Below are positions 42,323 through 51,062 of a DNA stretch of 60,743 nt, piece after piece. Source of the stretch: Gemmatimonadales bacterium (GTDB lineage: Bacteria > Gemmatimonadota > Gemmatimonadetes > Longimicrobiales > Gaopeijiaceae); assembly GCA_007692665.1 (NCBI GenBank), contig REBP01000090.1, positions 1 to 60,743 of the forward strand. The letters run 5' to 3'. Numbering within the stretch: position 1 is the stretch's first letter; the number at the start of each line of letters is the position of its first letter. Below the pieces are notes generated by a model, which was not told the DNA's origin, searched no databases, and worked only from the letters and a program-made list of their open reading frames with translations. Made by a program: the position numbers and the translations under genes.

Positions 42323-43551
42323 GCCGGAACCTCCGGGCTGCCGGGTTCGGCGGGCTCCCCGGGGCCGGGGCGTGGACCGACGCCGGTCTCCAGGAGCTGG
42401 CGGGCCCGAATCCGCCCGGCCTCGGTGATCGCCCAGTGTCGGTCGGACGAGGCCCCGGGAAGCCGGCCGGCCGCGTGCTCCGCCCTGTCCCCTTCGGTGT
42501 GGACCGCCCATCCGCGCGCCTCGAGGGACCGGAGGCTCGCGCTGACGCCCCGCTCCCTCCCGGACATGGCCTGGAGCGTGGCCACCGGGTGGGGGTGCCC
42601 CGGCTCGACGTGCTGCCGGGAGAGGGCATAGAGGTCCATGAGCATGGCATCGGCCCGGATCCGCCGACGCACCCGGGCCGACCGGAGCATCTCGGCCACG
42701 AGCCCCCGACGGGGTGCCGCCAGCAGGGAGAAGGCCACGACGGCGCTCGCCACGAGCACGATGGTGGGGCCCGTGGGCACCCCCCGGGCCGTGGCGCTGA
42801 TCGCCGCGCCGGTAACGCCGGCCCCGGCCCCGATGACGGCGGCAAGGAGGACCATCGTCCGAAGGGAATCGGTCCACTGCCGCGCCGCCGCCGCCGGGGC
42901 CACGACGAGCGCGCTCATGAGCACGACGCCGACCATCTGGAGTCCCAGCACGATGGCGACCACGAGGAGACCCGTGAGGAGGAAGTCGACGCGCCGGAGC
43001 GGGAGGCCCAGGGCCGTGGCATAGTCCGGGTCGAAGGTCAGGAGCTTGAACTCCTTCCAGAACAGGATCGTGATGAGCCCGGCCACGCTCCCCACCCCCG
43101 CGACGAGGGCCACGTCCCCGGGGAGCACGGTGGCGGCCTGGCCGAAGAGGAAGGTGTCGAGCCCCGCCTGCCTGGCGTCGGGCCGTCCCTGCACCCAGGT
43201 CAGGAGGACCATGCCGAAGCCGAAGAAGACCGAGAGCACGATGCCCAGCGCCGTGTCCTCGGGAAGGCGCCCTCCTCGCACGATGGCCATGACCGCCAGC
43301 GTCCCGATCCACCCGGCGATGCCGGCACCCAGCACGAGCACGGGGGTGGCACGGGAGCCGGTGAGCACGAAGGCGAGGACGATGCCCGGGAGGGCGGCGT
43401 GGGAGATGGCGTCGCCGAGCAGGCTCTGCTGCCGAAGCACGGCGAAACACCCGAGCGCTCCGGCAAGCGCACCCAGGACGGCCGCGCCCAGTGCAACGGT
43501 ACGCAGGGTGAAGTCGAAGAGGAGCCCGTGAAGGAGGTCCGGGAGGCTCAT
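42319..43551 (-). CDS. Metal ABC transporter permease with C-terminal winged-helix extension (first permease, YtgCR-like)
   Basis: A 410-residue protein: ABC-3 permease at about 1-285 ([33 protein letters not shown]), then a soluble domain (about 295-390) with a helix-turn-helix-like [13 protein letters not shown] and a wing/helix [13 protein letters not shown], then a Pro/Gly/Glu tail. In Chlamydia the equivalent gene ytgCR encodes a permease fused to a DtxR-like repressor. Here the extension lacks the His-rich dimerization and metal-binding half of full DtxR proteins. Its stop overlaps the next permease; its start overlaps the ATPase (ATGA). Confidence 0.88.
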   Translation of the reverse strand: MSLPDLLHGLLFDFTLRTVALGAAVLGALAGALGCFAVLRQQSLLGDAISHAALPGIVLAFVLTGSRATPVLVLGAGIAGWIGTLAVMAIVRGGRLPEDTALGIVLSVFFGFGMVLLTWVQGRPDARQAGLDTFLFGQAATVLPGDVALVAGVGSVAGLITILFWKEFKLLTFDPDYATALGLPLRRVDFLLTGLLVVAIVLGLQMVGVVLMSALVVAPAAAARQWTDSLRTMVLLAAVIGAGAGVTGAAISATARGVPTGPTIVLVASAVVAFSLLAAPRRGLVAEMLRSARVRRRIRADAMLMDLYALSRQHVEPGHPHPVATLQAMSGRERGVSASLRSLEARGWAVHTEGDRAEHAAGRLPGASSDRHWAITEAGRIRARQLLETGVGPRPGPGEPAEPGSPEVPA

Positions 43552-44384
43552 GGCGGCGGGGCATCCTCCGGGCGGCCGGTCGCGGGCCGGCCGGTCGCGG
43601 GCGCCGGGCGTTCGGTGACGGCCTGGAGGAAGGGCACCCGACCGCCGTAGCAGGTCCGGAGATTCGCTTCGGTGAAGACTTCCTGCACCGGCCCGGACGC
43701 GATGCGCCGAACGTTCAGGAGGACCACGTCGTCGAAGTACTCGGGCACGCTCTGGAGCGCATGGTGCACCGCGATGACCGTGTCTCCCCGCGCCCGGAGG
43801 TCGCCGAGCACTTCCACGATGGCCGCCTCGGTCCGGGCGTCCACGCCCTGGAACGGTTCGTCCATCAGGTAGATGGGCGCATCCTGGACCAGGGCGCGGG
43901 CCAGGAACACCCGTTGCTGCTGCCCCCCCGAGAGCTGACGGATCTGCCGTCCCTCGAAGGCTTCCATCCCTACCTTCCCCAGCGCCTCCATGGCCGCCGC
44001 CCGCTCCCGCCGTCCCGGTCGGCGAATCCACCCCAGTCGCCCGTAGGTTCCCATCGTCACCACGTCGAGGACCGAGGTCGGAAAGTCCCAGTCCACCGAC
44101 CCCCGCTGGGGCACATAGGCCACCGACCGTCGTCCCTCGCGCACCGGCTGCCCGAGGATGCGAATCCGCCCCGCAGCCGGGCGCACCAGTCCCAGGATCG
44201 ACTGGATCAGCGTCGTCTTCCCCGCCCCGTTCGGCCCCACGATGGCCGTGAGCACGCCCTTCCTGAACGCCACGTCCACATCCCAGAGCACAGGCTGCTC
44301 CCGATAGGCCACGGTGAGGTCATTCACCTCGATGGCCGCGCCGGAGGCATCACCGCGGCGGGCCCCCCGGTCAGCGCGCTCCAC
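43548..44384 (-). CDS. Metal ABC transporter ATP-binding protein
   Basis: A 278-residue ABC ATPase with Walker [11 protein letters not shown]-loop [12 protein letters not shown], signature LSGGQQQRV and Walker [17 protein letters not shown] after the Q-loop is typical of the Mn/Zn/Fe group (MntB, TroB, ZnuC-like). The GTG at 44384 lies 14 bases inside the end of the binding-protein gene. The C-terminal 30 residues are Pro/Ala-rich. It energizes the two permeases that follow. Confidence 0.94.
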   Translation of the reverse strand: MERADRGARRGDASGAAIEVNDLTVAYREQPVLWDVDVAFRKGVLTAIVGPNGAGKTTLIQSILGLVRPAAGRIRILGQPVREGRRSVAYVPQRGSVDWDFPTSVLDVVTMGTYGRLGWIRRPGRRERAAAMEALGKVGMEAFEGRQIRQLSGGQQQRVFLARALVQDAPIYLMDEPFQGVDARTEAAIVEVLGDLRARGDTVIAVHHALQSVPEYFDDVVLLNVRRIASGPVQEVFTEANLRTCYGGRVPFLQAVTERPAPATGRPATGRPEDAPPP

Positions 44385-45345
44385 CCAGCGCCCCCACGAT
44401 GGTCGTCACATTGTGGCGCACCATCCCCGCGTAGGTCCCCTCGGGGGTGCCGGCACTCCCCATGGCATCGGAGTAGAGGGTGCCCCCGATCTCCACCGAG
44501 CCCCCCCGGGCCAGAACCGCCCGCCGCACGGCTTCCACCGTGCGGGTGGGAATCGAACTCTCGACAAAGAGTGCCGGGATCTCCCGCTCCAGCAGGAAGG
44601 CCGCCAGCTCCTGCACGTCGGCGGCGCCGGCCTCGGTCACGGTGGACAGACCCTGGAGTCCCCGGACCTCCACATCATAGGCCCGCCCGAAGTAGTTGAA
44701 GGCGTCATGGGCGGTGACCAGCACGCGAAGGTCGGCGGGGATGCGCGCCACCTCCTCCCGAACCCACGCGTCCAGCTCCTCCATCTCCGCATCCAGCGCC
44801 GTGTGGCGCTCCCGGTAGTGGGCCTCGCCCTCGGGATCCACGTCGAGGAGGGCGTTCAGGATCGTGCCGGCGGCGATGCGCCAGAGGCTCACGTCGGACC
44901 AGACGTGGGGATCGAAGGACCCCTCGAATTCCTGGGGCGCAAGGAGGCGGTCCCGCGGAATGTCCGCGGTGACGGCCCGCGTGGGGACCCGGTCGCCCAT
45001 CTCCTCCAGGACCTCCCCGAGGGCGGCCTCCAGGAAGAGCCCGTTGTAGAGCACGAGGTCCGCCGACGTGAGGGCTCGGAGGTCGCCCGCTCCCGCACGG
45101 TAGAGATGGGGATCCACCCCCGGACCCATGAGGCCCTGCACCGAGACCCGGTCGCCGCCGATCCGCTCGACCAGGTCGGTGATCATTCCGATGGTGCTCA
45201 CCACCCGCAGGGGCTCACCCTCGACACGCTCCGGCCGGTCCCCCCCTCCGCATCCCCAGGAGAAAAGGATGAACAGGAGGATGAGGGACGGGGCGAAGGG
45301 GGCGCCGGGGCTCAGCGACGAATGGAAAGGGCGGCGTCGGGTCAT
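44371..45345 (-). CDS. Metal-binding lipoprotein of a Mn/Zn/Fe ABC transporter (TroA/MntC-like)
   Basis: A 324-residue substrate-binding protein. The hydrophobic signal ends at FSWGC, a lipobox, so it is probably membrane-anchored. Cluster A-1 metal-site residues fit: His in GVDPHLY, His in FDPHVWSD, an acidic residue in the FVESSIPT region and Asp in LYSDAMG. There is no long His-rich loop as in many ZnuA proteins, which favours manganese or iron over zinc, but metal choice cannot be settled. It is the first gene of the operon and lies just downstream of a DtxR-like operator. Confidence 0.92.
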   Translation of the reverse strand: MTRRRPFHSSLSPGAPFAPSLILLFILFSWGCGGGDRPERVEGEPLRVVSTIGMITDLVERIGGDRVSVQGLMGPGVDPHLYRAGAGDLRALTSADLVLYNGLFLEAALGEVLEEMGDRVPTRAVTADIPRDRLLAPQEFEGSFDPHVWSDVSLWRIAAGTILNALLDVDPEGEAHYRERHTALDAEMEELDAWVREEVARIPADLRVLVTAHDAFNYFGRAYDVEVRGLQGLSTVTEAGAADVQELAAFLLEREIPALFVESSIPTRTVEAVRRAVLARGGSVEIGGTLYSDAMGSAGTPEGTYAGMVRHNVTTIVGALGGAR

Positions 45346-45455
45346 GGGGACCGGGTGTGGAGGGGAGCGGGGGAAGCCGGGTCCGCAGAGCCGGGAGAAG
45401 GCCCATCGCGGACACCGGGTTGCCCCTTGCGTGACGGGGCGCCCGTCGGCGATGA

Positions 45456-45474
45456 TTTAGTCCAGCCTAATTCT
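45456..45474 (-). promoter_or_regulatory. Putative DtxR/MntR-family operator
   Basis: TTAGTCCAGCCTAATT matches the DtxR/IdeR site TTAGGTTAGCCTAACC at most positions and retains the TTAG...CTAA inverted half-sites. It overlaps the -10 box of the transporter promoter, where a repressor would act. It could also influence the divergent SCO gene 130 bases away. Confidence 0.6.
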
Positions 45475-45498
45475 CATTTCGCTATCTTCCGGCGTCAA
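45470..45498 (-). promoter_or_regulatory. Promoter of the metal ABC transporter operon
   Basis: A -35 box TTGACG (45493-45498), 17-base spacer and -10 box GAGAAT (45470-45475) give a start near 45463 and a leader of about 118 bases. The putative DtxR-type operator covers the -10 and start site. On the opposite strand TATCTT at 45483-45488 may be the -10 of the SCO gene. Confidence 0.6.
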
Positions 45499-45598
45499 GG
45501 GTTCCGCCCGAAACGGTGCGCGACCGAACCCGGTCACGGGGCGCGTACCCGGTGCTACCACGCGCGACCCTCCCCCCTGCCCTTCTCCCGTCCCCATC

Positions 45599-46300
45599 AT
45601 GGTTCGACGCGTCCTCCAGGTCGTCACCGGCATCCTCGCGGGGCTGGCCATCGTGGCGGTGATCGTGCTGCTCACCCCCCCGCCCTCCGGGCCCGTGGAA
45701 TGGGACGGCGCCTCGGCGCCGCCCGAGCCCTACCCCGCCCCACCGCTGGAGCTTGCCGACCTGGACGGCAACACGGTGAACCTGGCGAGCTTCCGGGGAC
45801 GCACCACCGTCGTCTTCTTCGGCTACTCGAACTGCCCCGACGTCTGCCCCGCCACGCTCCTGAACCTGAGCGGCGTGCTGGAGGGGTTCTCCGCCCGCGA
45901 GGCGGACCGGATCCGGGTGGTCTTCGTGACGCTGGATCCGGAGCGCGACACGCCGGAGCGCCTCCGCAGCTGGCTCGCCAACTTCCACCCATCGATCCAG
46001 CCCCTGACGGGAGAGCAGGAGGACATCTGGCTCCAGGCCTACCGGTGGGGCGTGCACGCCTCCATCTCTGCCCGGCCCGCCTCCGAAGACGACCCCCATG
46101 CGCATCACCACGACCCCGGCGCCTCGGGGCTTCCCGAGGGGCTGGACCGGGTCGTGACGGCCGGGGCGCCGGGGGCCTACAGCGTGGAGCATTCGACGCG
46201 TTCCTTCGTGCTCGACCGCCAGGGGCGCATCGTGCTCTTCCTGGCACCGTTCCAGGGCGCGGAGTCCATGGCCACCGACCTCCGACGGGTCATGCGGTGA
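45599..46300 (+). CDS. SCO1/SenC-family copper chaperone
   Basis: SCO proteins deliver copper to, or reduce thiols of, the CuA centre of cytochrome oxidase and of nitrous oxide reductase. The 233-residue protein has one N-terminal membrane anchor (about 5-25) and a thioredoxin-like domain with copper-binding CPDVC (C79, C83) and the conserved His in VEHSTRSFVLD. An extra His-rich loop (DDPHAHHHD, about 160-170) may bind metal. It is the first gene of a four-gene plus-strand cluster; its TGA overlaps the next GTG. Confidence 0.92.
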   Translation: MVRRVLQVVTGILAGLAIVAVIVLLTPPPSGPVEWDGASAPPEPYPAPPLELADLDGNTVNLASFRGRTTVVFFGYSNCPDVCPATLLNLSGVLEGFSAREADRIRVVFVTLDPERDTPERLRSWLANFHPSIQPLTGEQEDIWLQAYRWGVHASISARPASEDDPHAHHHDPGASGLPEGLDRVVTAGAPGAYSVEHSTRSFVLDRQGRIVLFLAPFQGAESMATDLRRVMR

Positions 46301-46704
46301 GACGGTCGTGTCGGGGCGGACTCCTGCTCCTCCTGCTTGCGGCGGGCCTCGCCCTGCCCGGCTGCCGCGGTGACGCCGCCGGCGAGCTGCAGGGCTTCCG
46401 CCTCGACGTGGCCACGGCCCCCACCCCTCCGGTGACCGGCCCGAGCCGGATCGTCCTCACCCTGAGCGAGGCGGGCAGCCGGGTGGAGGGGGCCACCATT
46501 CGCCTCGAGGGGACGATGACCCATGCCGGCATGGTTCCCGTGGTCCGCGACGCCTCCCCCGAGGGGGGCGGGCGCTACCGCGTGGACGACTTCGAATTCA
46601 CCATGGGAGGCGACTGGATCCTTCGCGCCCACGTGACCCTCCCCGACGGACGCACCGGAACGCTGGAGCGGGACATCCGGGTCATCACCTCCCCGGACCG
46701 CTGA
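46297..46704 (+). CDS. YtkA/FixH-like lipoprotein
   Basis: A 135-residue product from GTG 46297, coupled to the SCO gene (GTGA). The signal ends at LALPGC, a lipobox, so it should be a lipoprotein. The mature part (about 25-135) is a beta-rich domain with THAGMVPV and GGDWILRAHVTLPDGR, like the YtkA/FixH immunoglobulin-like domains found beside copper-oxidase maturation genes. A periplasmic role in metal-centre assembly is inferred from family and neighbours. Confidence 0.75.
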   Translation: MRRSCRGGLLLLLLAAGLALPGCRGDAAGELQGFRLDVATAPTPPVTGPSRIVLTLSEAGSRVEGATIRLEGTMTHAGMVPVVRDASPEGGGRYRVDDFEFTMGGDWILRAHVTLPDGRTGTLERDIRVITSPDR

Positions 46705-46708
46705 AGCG

Positions 46709-48355
46709 GTGAGGGACCTGCTCCGGGCGCCGGTTCTCGGCCCGTTCCTCCGGTGGCGACACGCCCGCACCACCCTCCAGGCCCTCTCGCTGGTCCTGGC
46801 TGCCGCCATCCTTCTCGACGGATGGTTCGGCCCGCAGGTCGCCCCGATGAACCTGGCCGGGGTGGTCCCCTGGGTTCACTGGCGAGGGTTCGTGGTTCTC
46901 GCGCTCCTCGTCGTGGGCAACCTCTTCTGCATGGCCTGCCCCTTCATGCTCCCCCGCAGGCTCGCGAAGCGTTTCCTCCCGGCACGGTGGAACTGGCCGG
47001 CCCCGCTTCGCTCCAAGTGGCTGGCGGTGGGCCTCCTCGTGCTCTTCTTCTGGGCGTACGAAGCCTTCTCCCTCTGGTCGAGCCCCTGGCTCACCGCATG
47101 GGTGGCGGGGGCCTATTTCCTCGGGGCCTTCGTCGTGGACGGGTTCTTCAGGGGTGCCGCCTTCTGCCGGTACGTGTGCCCCATCGGGCAGTTCCACTTC
47201 GTGAACGGCATGGTGTCGCCCTTCGAGGTCAGGGTCCGGGATGCGGAGGTATGCAGTCGCTGCGAAACGAAGGACTGCATCCGCGGGCGCTACCGGACGC
47301 CCGGGCCCGCGGCAGCGGCGGCGGCCCTGGGAACGCCCGCAGCGGAGGTGCAGGCCGCAGGGTCCCCGGCCGAGGGCTGGTTCGGGCGGCCCCTGCAGCC
47401 GGACCCGGCCACCGGTCGCCTGGCCCTCGCCGGCCAGCTCCCGTCTCCCGGGCGCGGGGCCTCCGGTGCCCCCCGGCGGCCCTCCCGCCAGGTGCCGTCG
47501 TCCGGGCAGGCCCACGGCCGGGCGGGTCTCCTCCAGAGCGGATGCGAACTCGCCCTCTACCTCCCCCGCAAGGAGGGGAACCTGGACTGCACCTTCTGCA
47601 TGGAATGCATCCAGGCCTGTCCCCACGACAACATCGGCATCCTCTCCCGTTCTCCCCTTCGGGACACGACGGCGGGTGGCGTGCGCTCCGGCGTCGGCCG
47701 AATCCAGCAGCGCCCGGATCTCGCTGCCCTCGCCCTGCTCCTGGTCTTCGGCGCCTTCCTGAACGCCTTCGGCATGGTGGAGCCGGTCTTCCGACTGCAG
47801 CGGTGGACATCGGAAGTGCTCGGGGTGACCTCCCGGGCGGGGGTGCTGGCCGTCTTCTTCGCCGTGGGCCTCGGGGTCGTGCCGGCGCTCCTGACGGGGA
47901 TCACGGCCTGGACGAGCCGGGTCCTTGCCGGGGGGACCGACGCGCTGGTGGAGCGCGCCGGGCGCTACGCATGGGCGCTCGTTCCGCTAGGCTTCGGGAT
48001 GTGGACCGCCCACTACCTCTATCACCTCCTCATCGGAGGACTGACGCTGGTCCCGGTGCTGCAGCAGTACCTCAGGGACCTGGGGGTGCCGGCGGGAGCG
48101 CCGGAGTGGGGGCTCGGCCCGGTGGTGCCCGAGTCCTGGCTTTTCCCGCTGGAACTGGTGTTCCTCCAGGGCGGCCTCCTGCTGACCCTCCTGGCGACGT
48201 GGCACATCGCCCTCGGCACCGAGGGGGGACGGCAGCGTGCCGTCCGGGCCTTCCTCCCCTGGGCTGTCCTGGCGACGGGACTTGCGGCGGCGGGGATCTG
48301 GCTCCTCCTTCAACCGATGGAAATGCGGGGAACCTTCCTTGCCCCGGGACTCTGA
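46709..48355 (+). CDS. CcoG/NapH-like 4Fe-4S membrane protein
   Basis: A 548-residue membrane protein with about nine helices and several cysteine motifs: CMACP (about 74-78), CRYVCP, CSRCETKDC, and the ferredoxin-type CTFCMECIQACP. These are expected to bind two 4Fe-4S clusters, as in CcoG (cupric reductase for cbb3 oxidase), NapH and NosR-like proteins. An 85-residue Pro/Gly/Ala-rich stretch splits the cysteine region (about 195-280). GTG starts four bases after the previous stop. Electron transfer for copper handling or respiratory enzyme assembly is inferred. Confidence 0.85.
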   Translation: MRDLLRAPVLGPFLRWRHARTTLQALSLVLAAAILLDGWFGPQVAPMNLAGVVPWVHWRGFVVLALLVVGNLFCMACPFMLPRRLAKRFLPARWNWPAPLRSKWLAVGLLVLFFWAYEAFSLWSSPWLTAWVAGAYFLGAFVVDGFFRGAAFCRYVCPIGQFHFVNGMVSPFEVRVRDAEVCSRCETKDCIRGRYRTPGPAAAAAALGTPAAEVQAAGSPAEGWFGRPLQPDPATGRLALAGQLPSPGRGASGAPRRPSRQVPSSGQAHGRAGLLQSGCELALYLPRKEGNLDCTFCMECIQACPHDNIGILSRSPLRDTTAGGVRSGVGRIQQRPDLAALALLLVFGAFLNAFGMVEPVFRLQRWTSEVLGVTSRAGVLAVFFAVGLGVVPALLTGITAWTSRVLAGGTDALVERAGRYAWALVPLGFGMWTAHYLYHLLIGGLTLVPVLQQYLRDLGVPAGAPEWGLGPVVPESWLFPLELVFLQGGLLLTLLATWHIALGTEGGRQRAVRAFLPWAVLATGLAAAGIWLLLQPMEMRGTFLAPGL

Positions 48356-48474
48356 TCCCGGTCACGCCGCGGGCGCCCGGGCCCGGTCACCTTCCGGGCC
48401 CCGTCCATGCCACGACCACATTCATGTCCGCGTTTCGTCCCACCCGGACCCCGATCCCGGAAGCTCCCCCGCCC

Positions 48475-49116
48475 ATGTCCCTCCGCCACCCCCGAGTCCG
48501 CCCCCTCGTGAGCTGCGCCGGCCTCGTCGGCCTGGTGACCTTCCTCCTGCTCTGGCCCGTGCCCGGCCCCCTGTCGGGGCCGATTCCCGGCCCCCTGCCG
48601 GGCACGCTGGCCGGCCCCATCGCCGGACCGGTCGAGGCGCTGGCCAACGGGGGGACGCTTCGGCTCGCCAACGTCCCCATGGGCGCCTACCTGGTCTCCG
48701 TCTTCACCGACCCGACGCCGGTGCGGCCCGACTCCCTGGACGTGAGCGTGCTCGTGGTGAACCGCACCGGGGGGGAAGTCGTGGACGGTCTCGATGTCCG
48801 GGTTCGCACCCGTCACCTCGGCGGGGCGGTCGCCGACGACGAACGGAGGGCGACCCGGGAACAGGCGGACGACCCTCGGTACTATGCGGCCAAGTTCGGA
48901 CTGGGCGCGGAGGGGGAGTGGGAGATCCGCGTCGTCGTGGAGGGCCCGGAGGGCTCCGGGGACGCGGGATTCCAGGTCAGGGCGCGGGATCGGGGATTGC
49001 TCGGACACCCCCTCGTCCTGGTCGTCCTGGCGCTCCTCCCCCTTGTCCTGGTGGGCGGATGGATCGTCCTTCAGTCGAACGGCACGACCAGCGTCAGCCG
49101 AGACGCTTCTCGATGA
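48475..49116 (+). CDS. Exported protein with C-terminal membrane helix, unknown
   Basis: A 213-residue product: signal-like segment (about 12-28), a Pro/Gly-rich repeated stretch (PGPLSGPIPGPLPG), a beta-rich middle domain (about 55-165) and a C-terminal helix (about 180-200). The middle resembles small immunoglobulin-like domains, similar in style to the YtkA-like protein earlier in the cluster, but I recognise no family. The start could be ATG 48424 or 48475; the latter is closer to the signal peptide. The gene's 3' end overlaps the BlaI-type gene by 23 bases, tail to tail. Confidence 0.65.
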   Translation: MSLRHPRVRPLVSCAGLVGLVTFLLLWPVPGPLSGPIPGPLPGTLAGPIAGPVEALANGGTLRLANVPMGAYLVSVFTDPTPVRPDSLDVSVLVVNRTGGEVVDGLDVRVRTRHLGGAVADDERRATREQADDPRYYAAKFGLGAEGEWEIRVVVEGPEGSGDAGFQVRARDRGLLGHPLVLVVLALLPLVLVGGWIVLQSNGTTSVSRDASR

Positions 49117-49465
49117 GGCTCCGCATCCGCTCGAGGTCCTCCCGCTGAAGTTCACGGTCGGACACGAGCTGGGTCAGGAGCTCCTCCGGGGAGTCGGCGA
49201 AAAGCTTCCGGAGGAGGCGATTCAGGTGACTTTCGCGGGCCTGGACTCGCTCCACGAGGGGCAGGTAGCGGTAGGCGCGGCCCTCCTCCTCGTGGTCCAC
49301 GAACCCCTTTTCCTCCAGGGTGCGGAGAATGGTCAGCACGGTGGTATAGGCCAGTTCGTCGCGGATCCGATCCTTGACCTCGGCCACCGTCCCCGTCCCG
49401 TGGTCCCACAGGACGTTCATCACATCGAGCTCCCGCTCCGTGAAAATCGGTTCGTTCGCGGACAC
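49094..49465 (-). CDS. BlaI/MecI/CopY-family transcriptional regulator
   Basis: A 123-residue winged-helix repressor from GTG 49465 (VSANEPIFTERELDVMNVLWDHG). It has the family core VLTILRTLEEKGFVDHEEEGRAYRYLP and a C-terminal dimerization helix region. The CopY metal-binding CxC motif is absent. Members control beta-lactam resistance (BlaI), copper export (CopY) or, in many phyla, genes for M56 peptidases and respiratory proteins. There is no BlaR1-type sensor beside it. It converges on the SCO/iron-sulfur cluster. The longer frame to 49570 covers the promoter and is rejected. Confidence 0.9.
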   Translation of the reverse strand: MSANEPIFTERELDVMNVLWDHGTGTVAEVKDRIRDELAYTTVLTILRTLEEKGFVDHEEEGRAYRYLPLVERVQARESHLNRLLRKLFADSPEELLTQLVSDRELQREDLERMRSLIEKRLG

Positions 49466-49520
49466 GCTGTCCCCCGGGTTCTCGTCCTGGACACGAGCGG
49501 CGAGCCGCGTCCTGCTGCAA

Positions 49521-49548
49521 GGTATACTCTCCCGGCGGCCCCGGTCAA
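49521..49548 (-). promoter_or_regulatory. Promoter of the BlaI-type regulator
   Basis: A -35 box TTGACC (49543-49548), 16-base spacer and -10 box TATACC (49521-49526) precede a leader of about 50 bases. A GTATAC palindrome covers the -10 and could serve autoregulation. Confidence 0.65.
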
Positions 49549-49631
49549 ACGATAGGACTCGTTGTCCCACCTTCGCCCCGGTCTGGCGCCCTTCGGCCCT
49601 GCCGGTCGGCGAGGTGCAGCGGCGGACGGGT

Positions 49632-50819
49632 TCAGGGGTCCGAACCCACCAGCACCTCGACGCGGGACGCGGACTCGAGGGCCCGGGCCCGGGCCTCGGC
49701 TACCGTGCCTCCGCGGGCCAGCGTGATCCCCATCCTCCGGAACGGCCACGCCCGGGGCTTGCCGAAGATGCGCAGCTGGGCCGTCTCCACCTCGAGGGCG
49801 CGGTCCACCCCGTCGTACCCGCGCACGGGACCCTCCCGGTCCGCCAGGATCACCGCCGAGGCCGAGGGGCCCGCATAGGACAGGACCGGGATCGGGATGC
49901 CGAGGATCGCACGGACGTGGAGGTCGAACTGCGACAGGTCCTGGGAAATCATCGTGACCATCCCGGTGTCGTGGGGCCGGGGCGAGAGTTCGGAGAAGAC
50001 CACGTCGTCGTCGGTGATGAAGAACTCCACGCCGAAGACTCCGGCACCGCCCAGTCGGGCCGTCACGGCCCGGGCCATCTTCTCGGCCGTGCGCACCACT
50101 TCCGGATCGAGTCCGGCCGGCATCCAGGATTCCCGGTAGTCCCCCTGTTCCTGCCGGTGGCCGATGGGCTCGACGAACCGGGTGGTGCCGTCCCGTTCCC
50201 GGATCGTGAGCAGCGTGATCTCGGTGTGAAACGGGATGAACTCCTCCACGATCACGCGGGACTGATCGCCCCTGCGACCCTCGAGGGCGGCGTTCCACGC
50301 CGCCTCCACCTTCGTGGATCCGGTGACAACCGTCTGCCCCTTCCCGGAGGACGACATGACCGGCTTGACCACGCAGGGATACCCGATGGCGTCACAGGCG
50401 GCGAGGAGTCCGTCCGGATCGTCGGCGAAGGCAAAGCCGGCGGTCCTGAGGCCCAGTTCACCGGCAGCCAGTTCCCGTATGGCCTGCCGGTCCATCGTCA
50501 TCCAGGTGGCCTCGGCGGTGGGAACCACGTTGAACCCCTCGGCCTCCAGTTCCCGGAGCTTCTCGGTTCGGATGGCCTCCACCTCCGGGACGATGAAATC
50601 CGGGGCATGCCGGCGGACCACCTCCTCGAGCGCGTCTCCGTCCAGCATGGGGAACACCTCGGAGGCATGGGCCACCTGCATGGCAGGAGCACCGGCATAG
50701 CGGTCCGCCGCGATGACACGAACCCCCATCCGCTGGGCGGCAATGGCGACCTCCTTGCCCAGTTCGCCGGAGCCGAGCAGGAGGAGCGTTCGGGGAAGCT
50801 GGGGCGTGGGGGCGGCCAT
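49632..50819 (-). CDS. purT: Formate-dependent phosphoribosylglycinamide formyltransferase
   Basis: Makes formyl-GAR in purine synthesis from formate and ATP without folate. The 395-residue ATP-grasp protein has LLLGSGELGKEVAIAAQR at the N-terminus, VVKPVMSSSGKGQ in the ATP site, and EFFITDDDVVFSELSPRPHDTGMVTM. The length matches PurT (392 in E. coli). The ATG at 50819 is supported by homology. It is divergent from murB and appears to be transcribed alone. Confidence 0.96.
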   Translation of the reverse strand: MAAPTPQLPRTLLLLGSGELGKEVAIAAQRMGVRVIAADRYAGAPAMQVAHASEVFPMLDGDALEEVVRRHAPDFIVPEVEAIRTEKLRELEAEGFNVVPTAEATWMTMDRQAIRELAAGELGLRTAGFAFADDPDGLLAACDAIGYPCVVKPVMSSSGKGQTVVTGSTKVEAAWNAALEGRRGDQSRVIVEEFIPFHTEITLLTIRERDGTTRFVEPIGHRQEQGDYRESWMPAGLDPEVVRTAEKMARAVTARLGGAGVFGVEFFITDDDVVFSELSPRPHDTGMVTMISQDLSQFDLHVRAILGIPIPVLSYAGPSASAVILADREGPVRGYDGVDRALEVETAQLRIFGKPRAWPFRRMGITLARGGTVAEARARALESASRVEVLVGSDP

Positions 50820-51062
50820 GGGATCGTCCTTGACGGGGGCTGGGGGCTCGGGCCGGGGCTCACGGGTCGCCCCCGGTGCCCTCGCGATGGAACCTCCGGA
50901 AGGTACAGGGTGTCAGCCCCCGGGGAAATCGGGTATCTTCGCGGCGCCCCGGCCGCGCGCTCCCCCTCGGTCGCCGCGGGGCGGGGGTCCCGGTCCTGCC
51001 GCTGTCCGGACGCCCGTGTCCACCCGGTCCCTCGCCGTCCTTCCACTGCAGATGACGCCCTC
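50820..51062. other. 243-base divergent gap, purT/murB
   Basis: The gap contains TATCTT on the plus strand at 50934-50939, a likely murB -10 with a poor TGTCAG -35 17 bases upstream. On the minus strand CTGACA (complement near 50912-50917) may be a -35 for purT, but no good -10 follows. The rest is GC-rich without recognisable structure. Confidence 0.35.
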
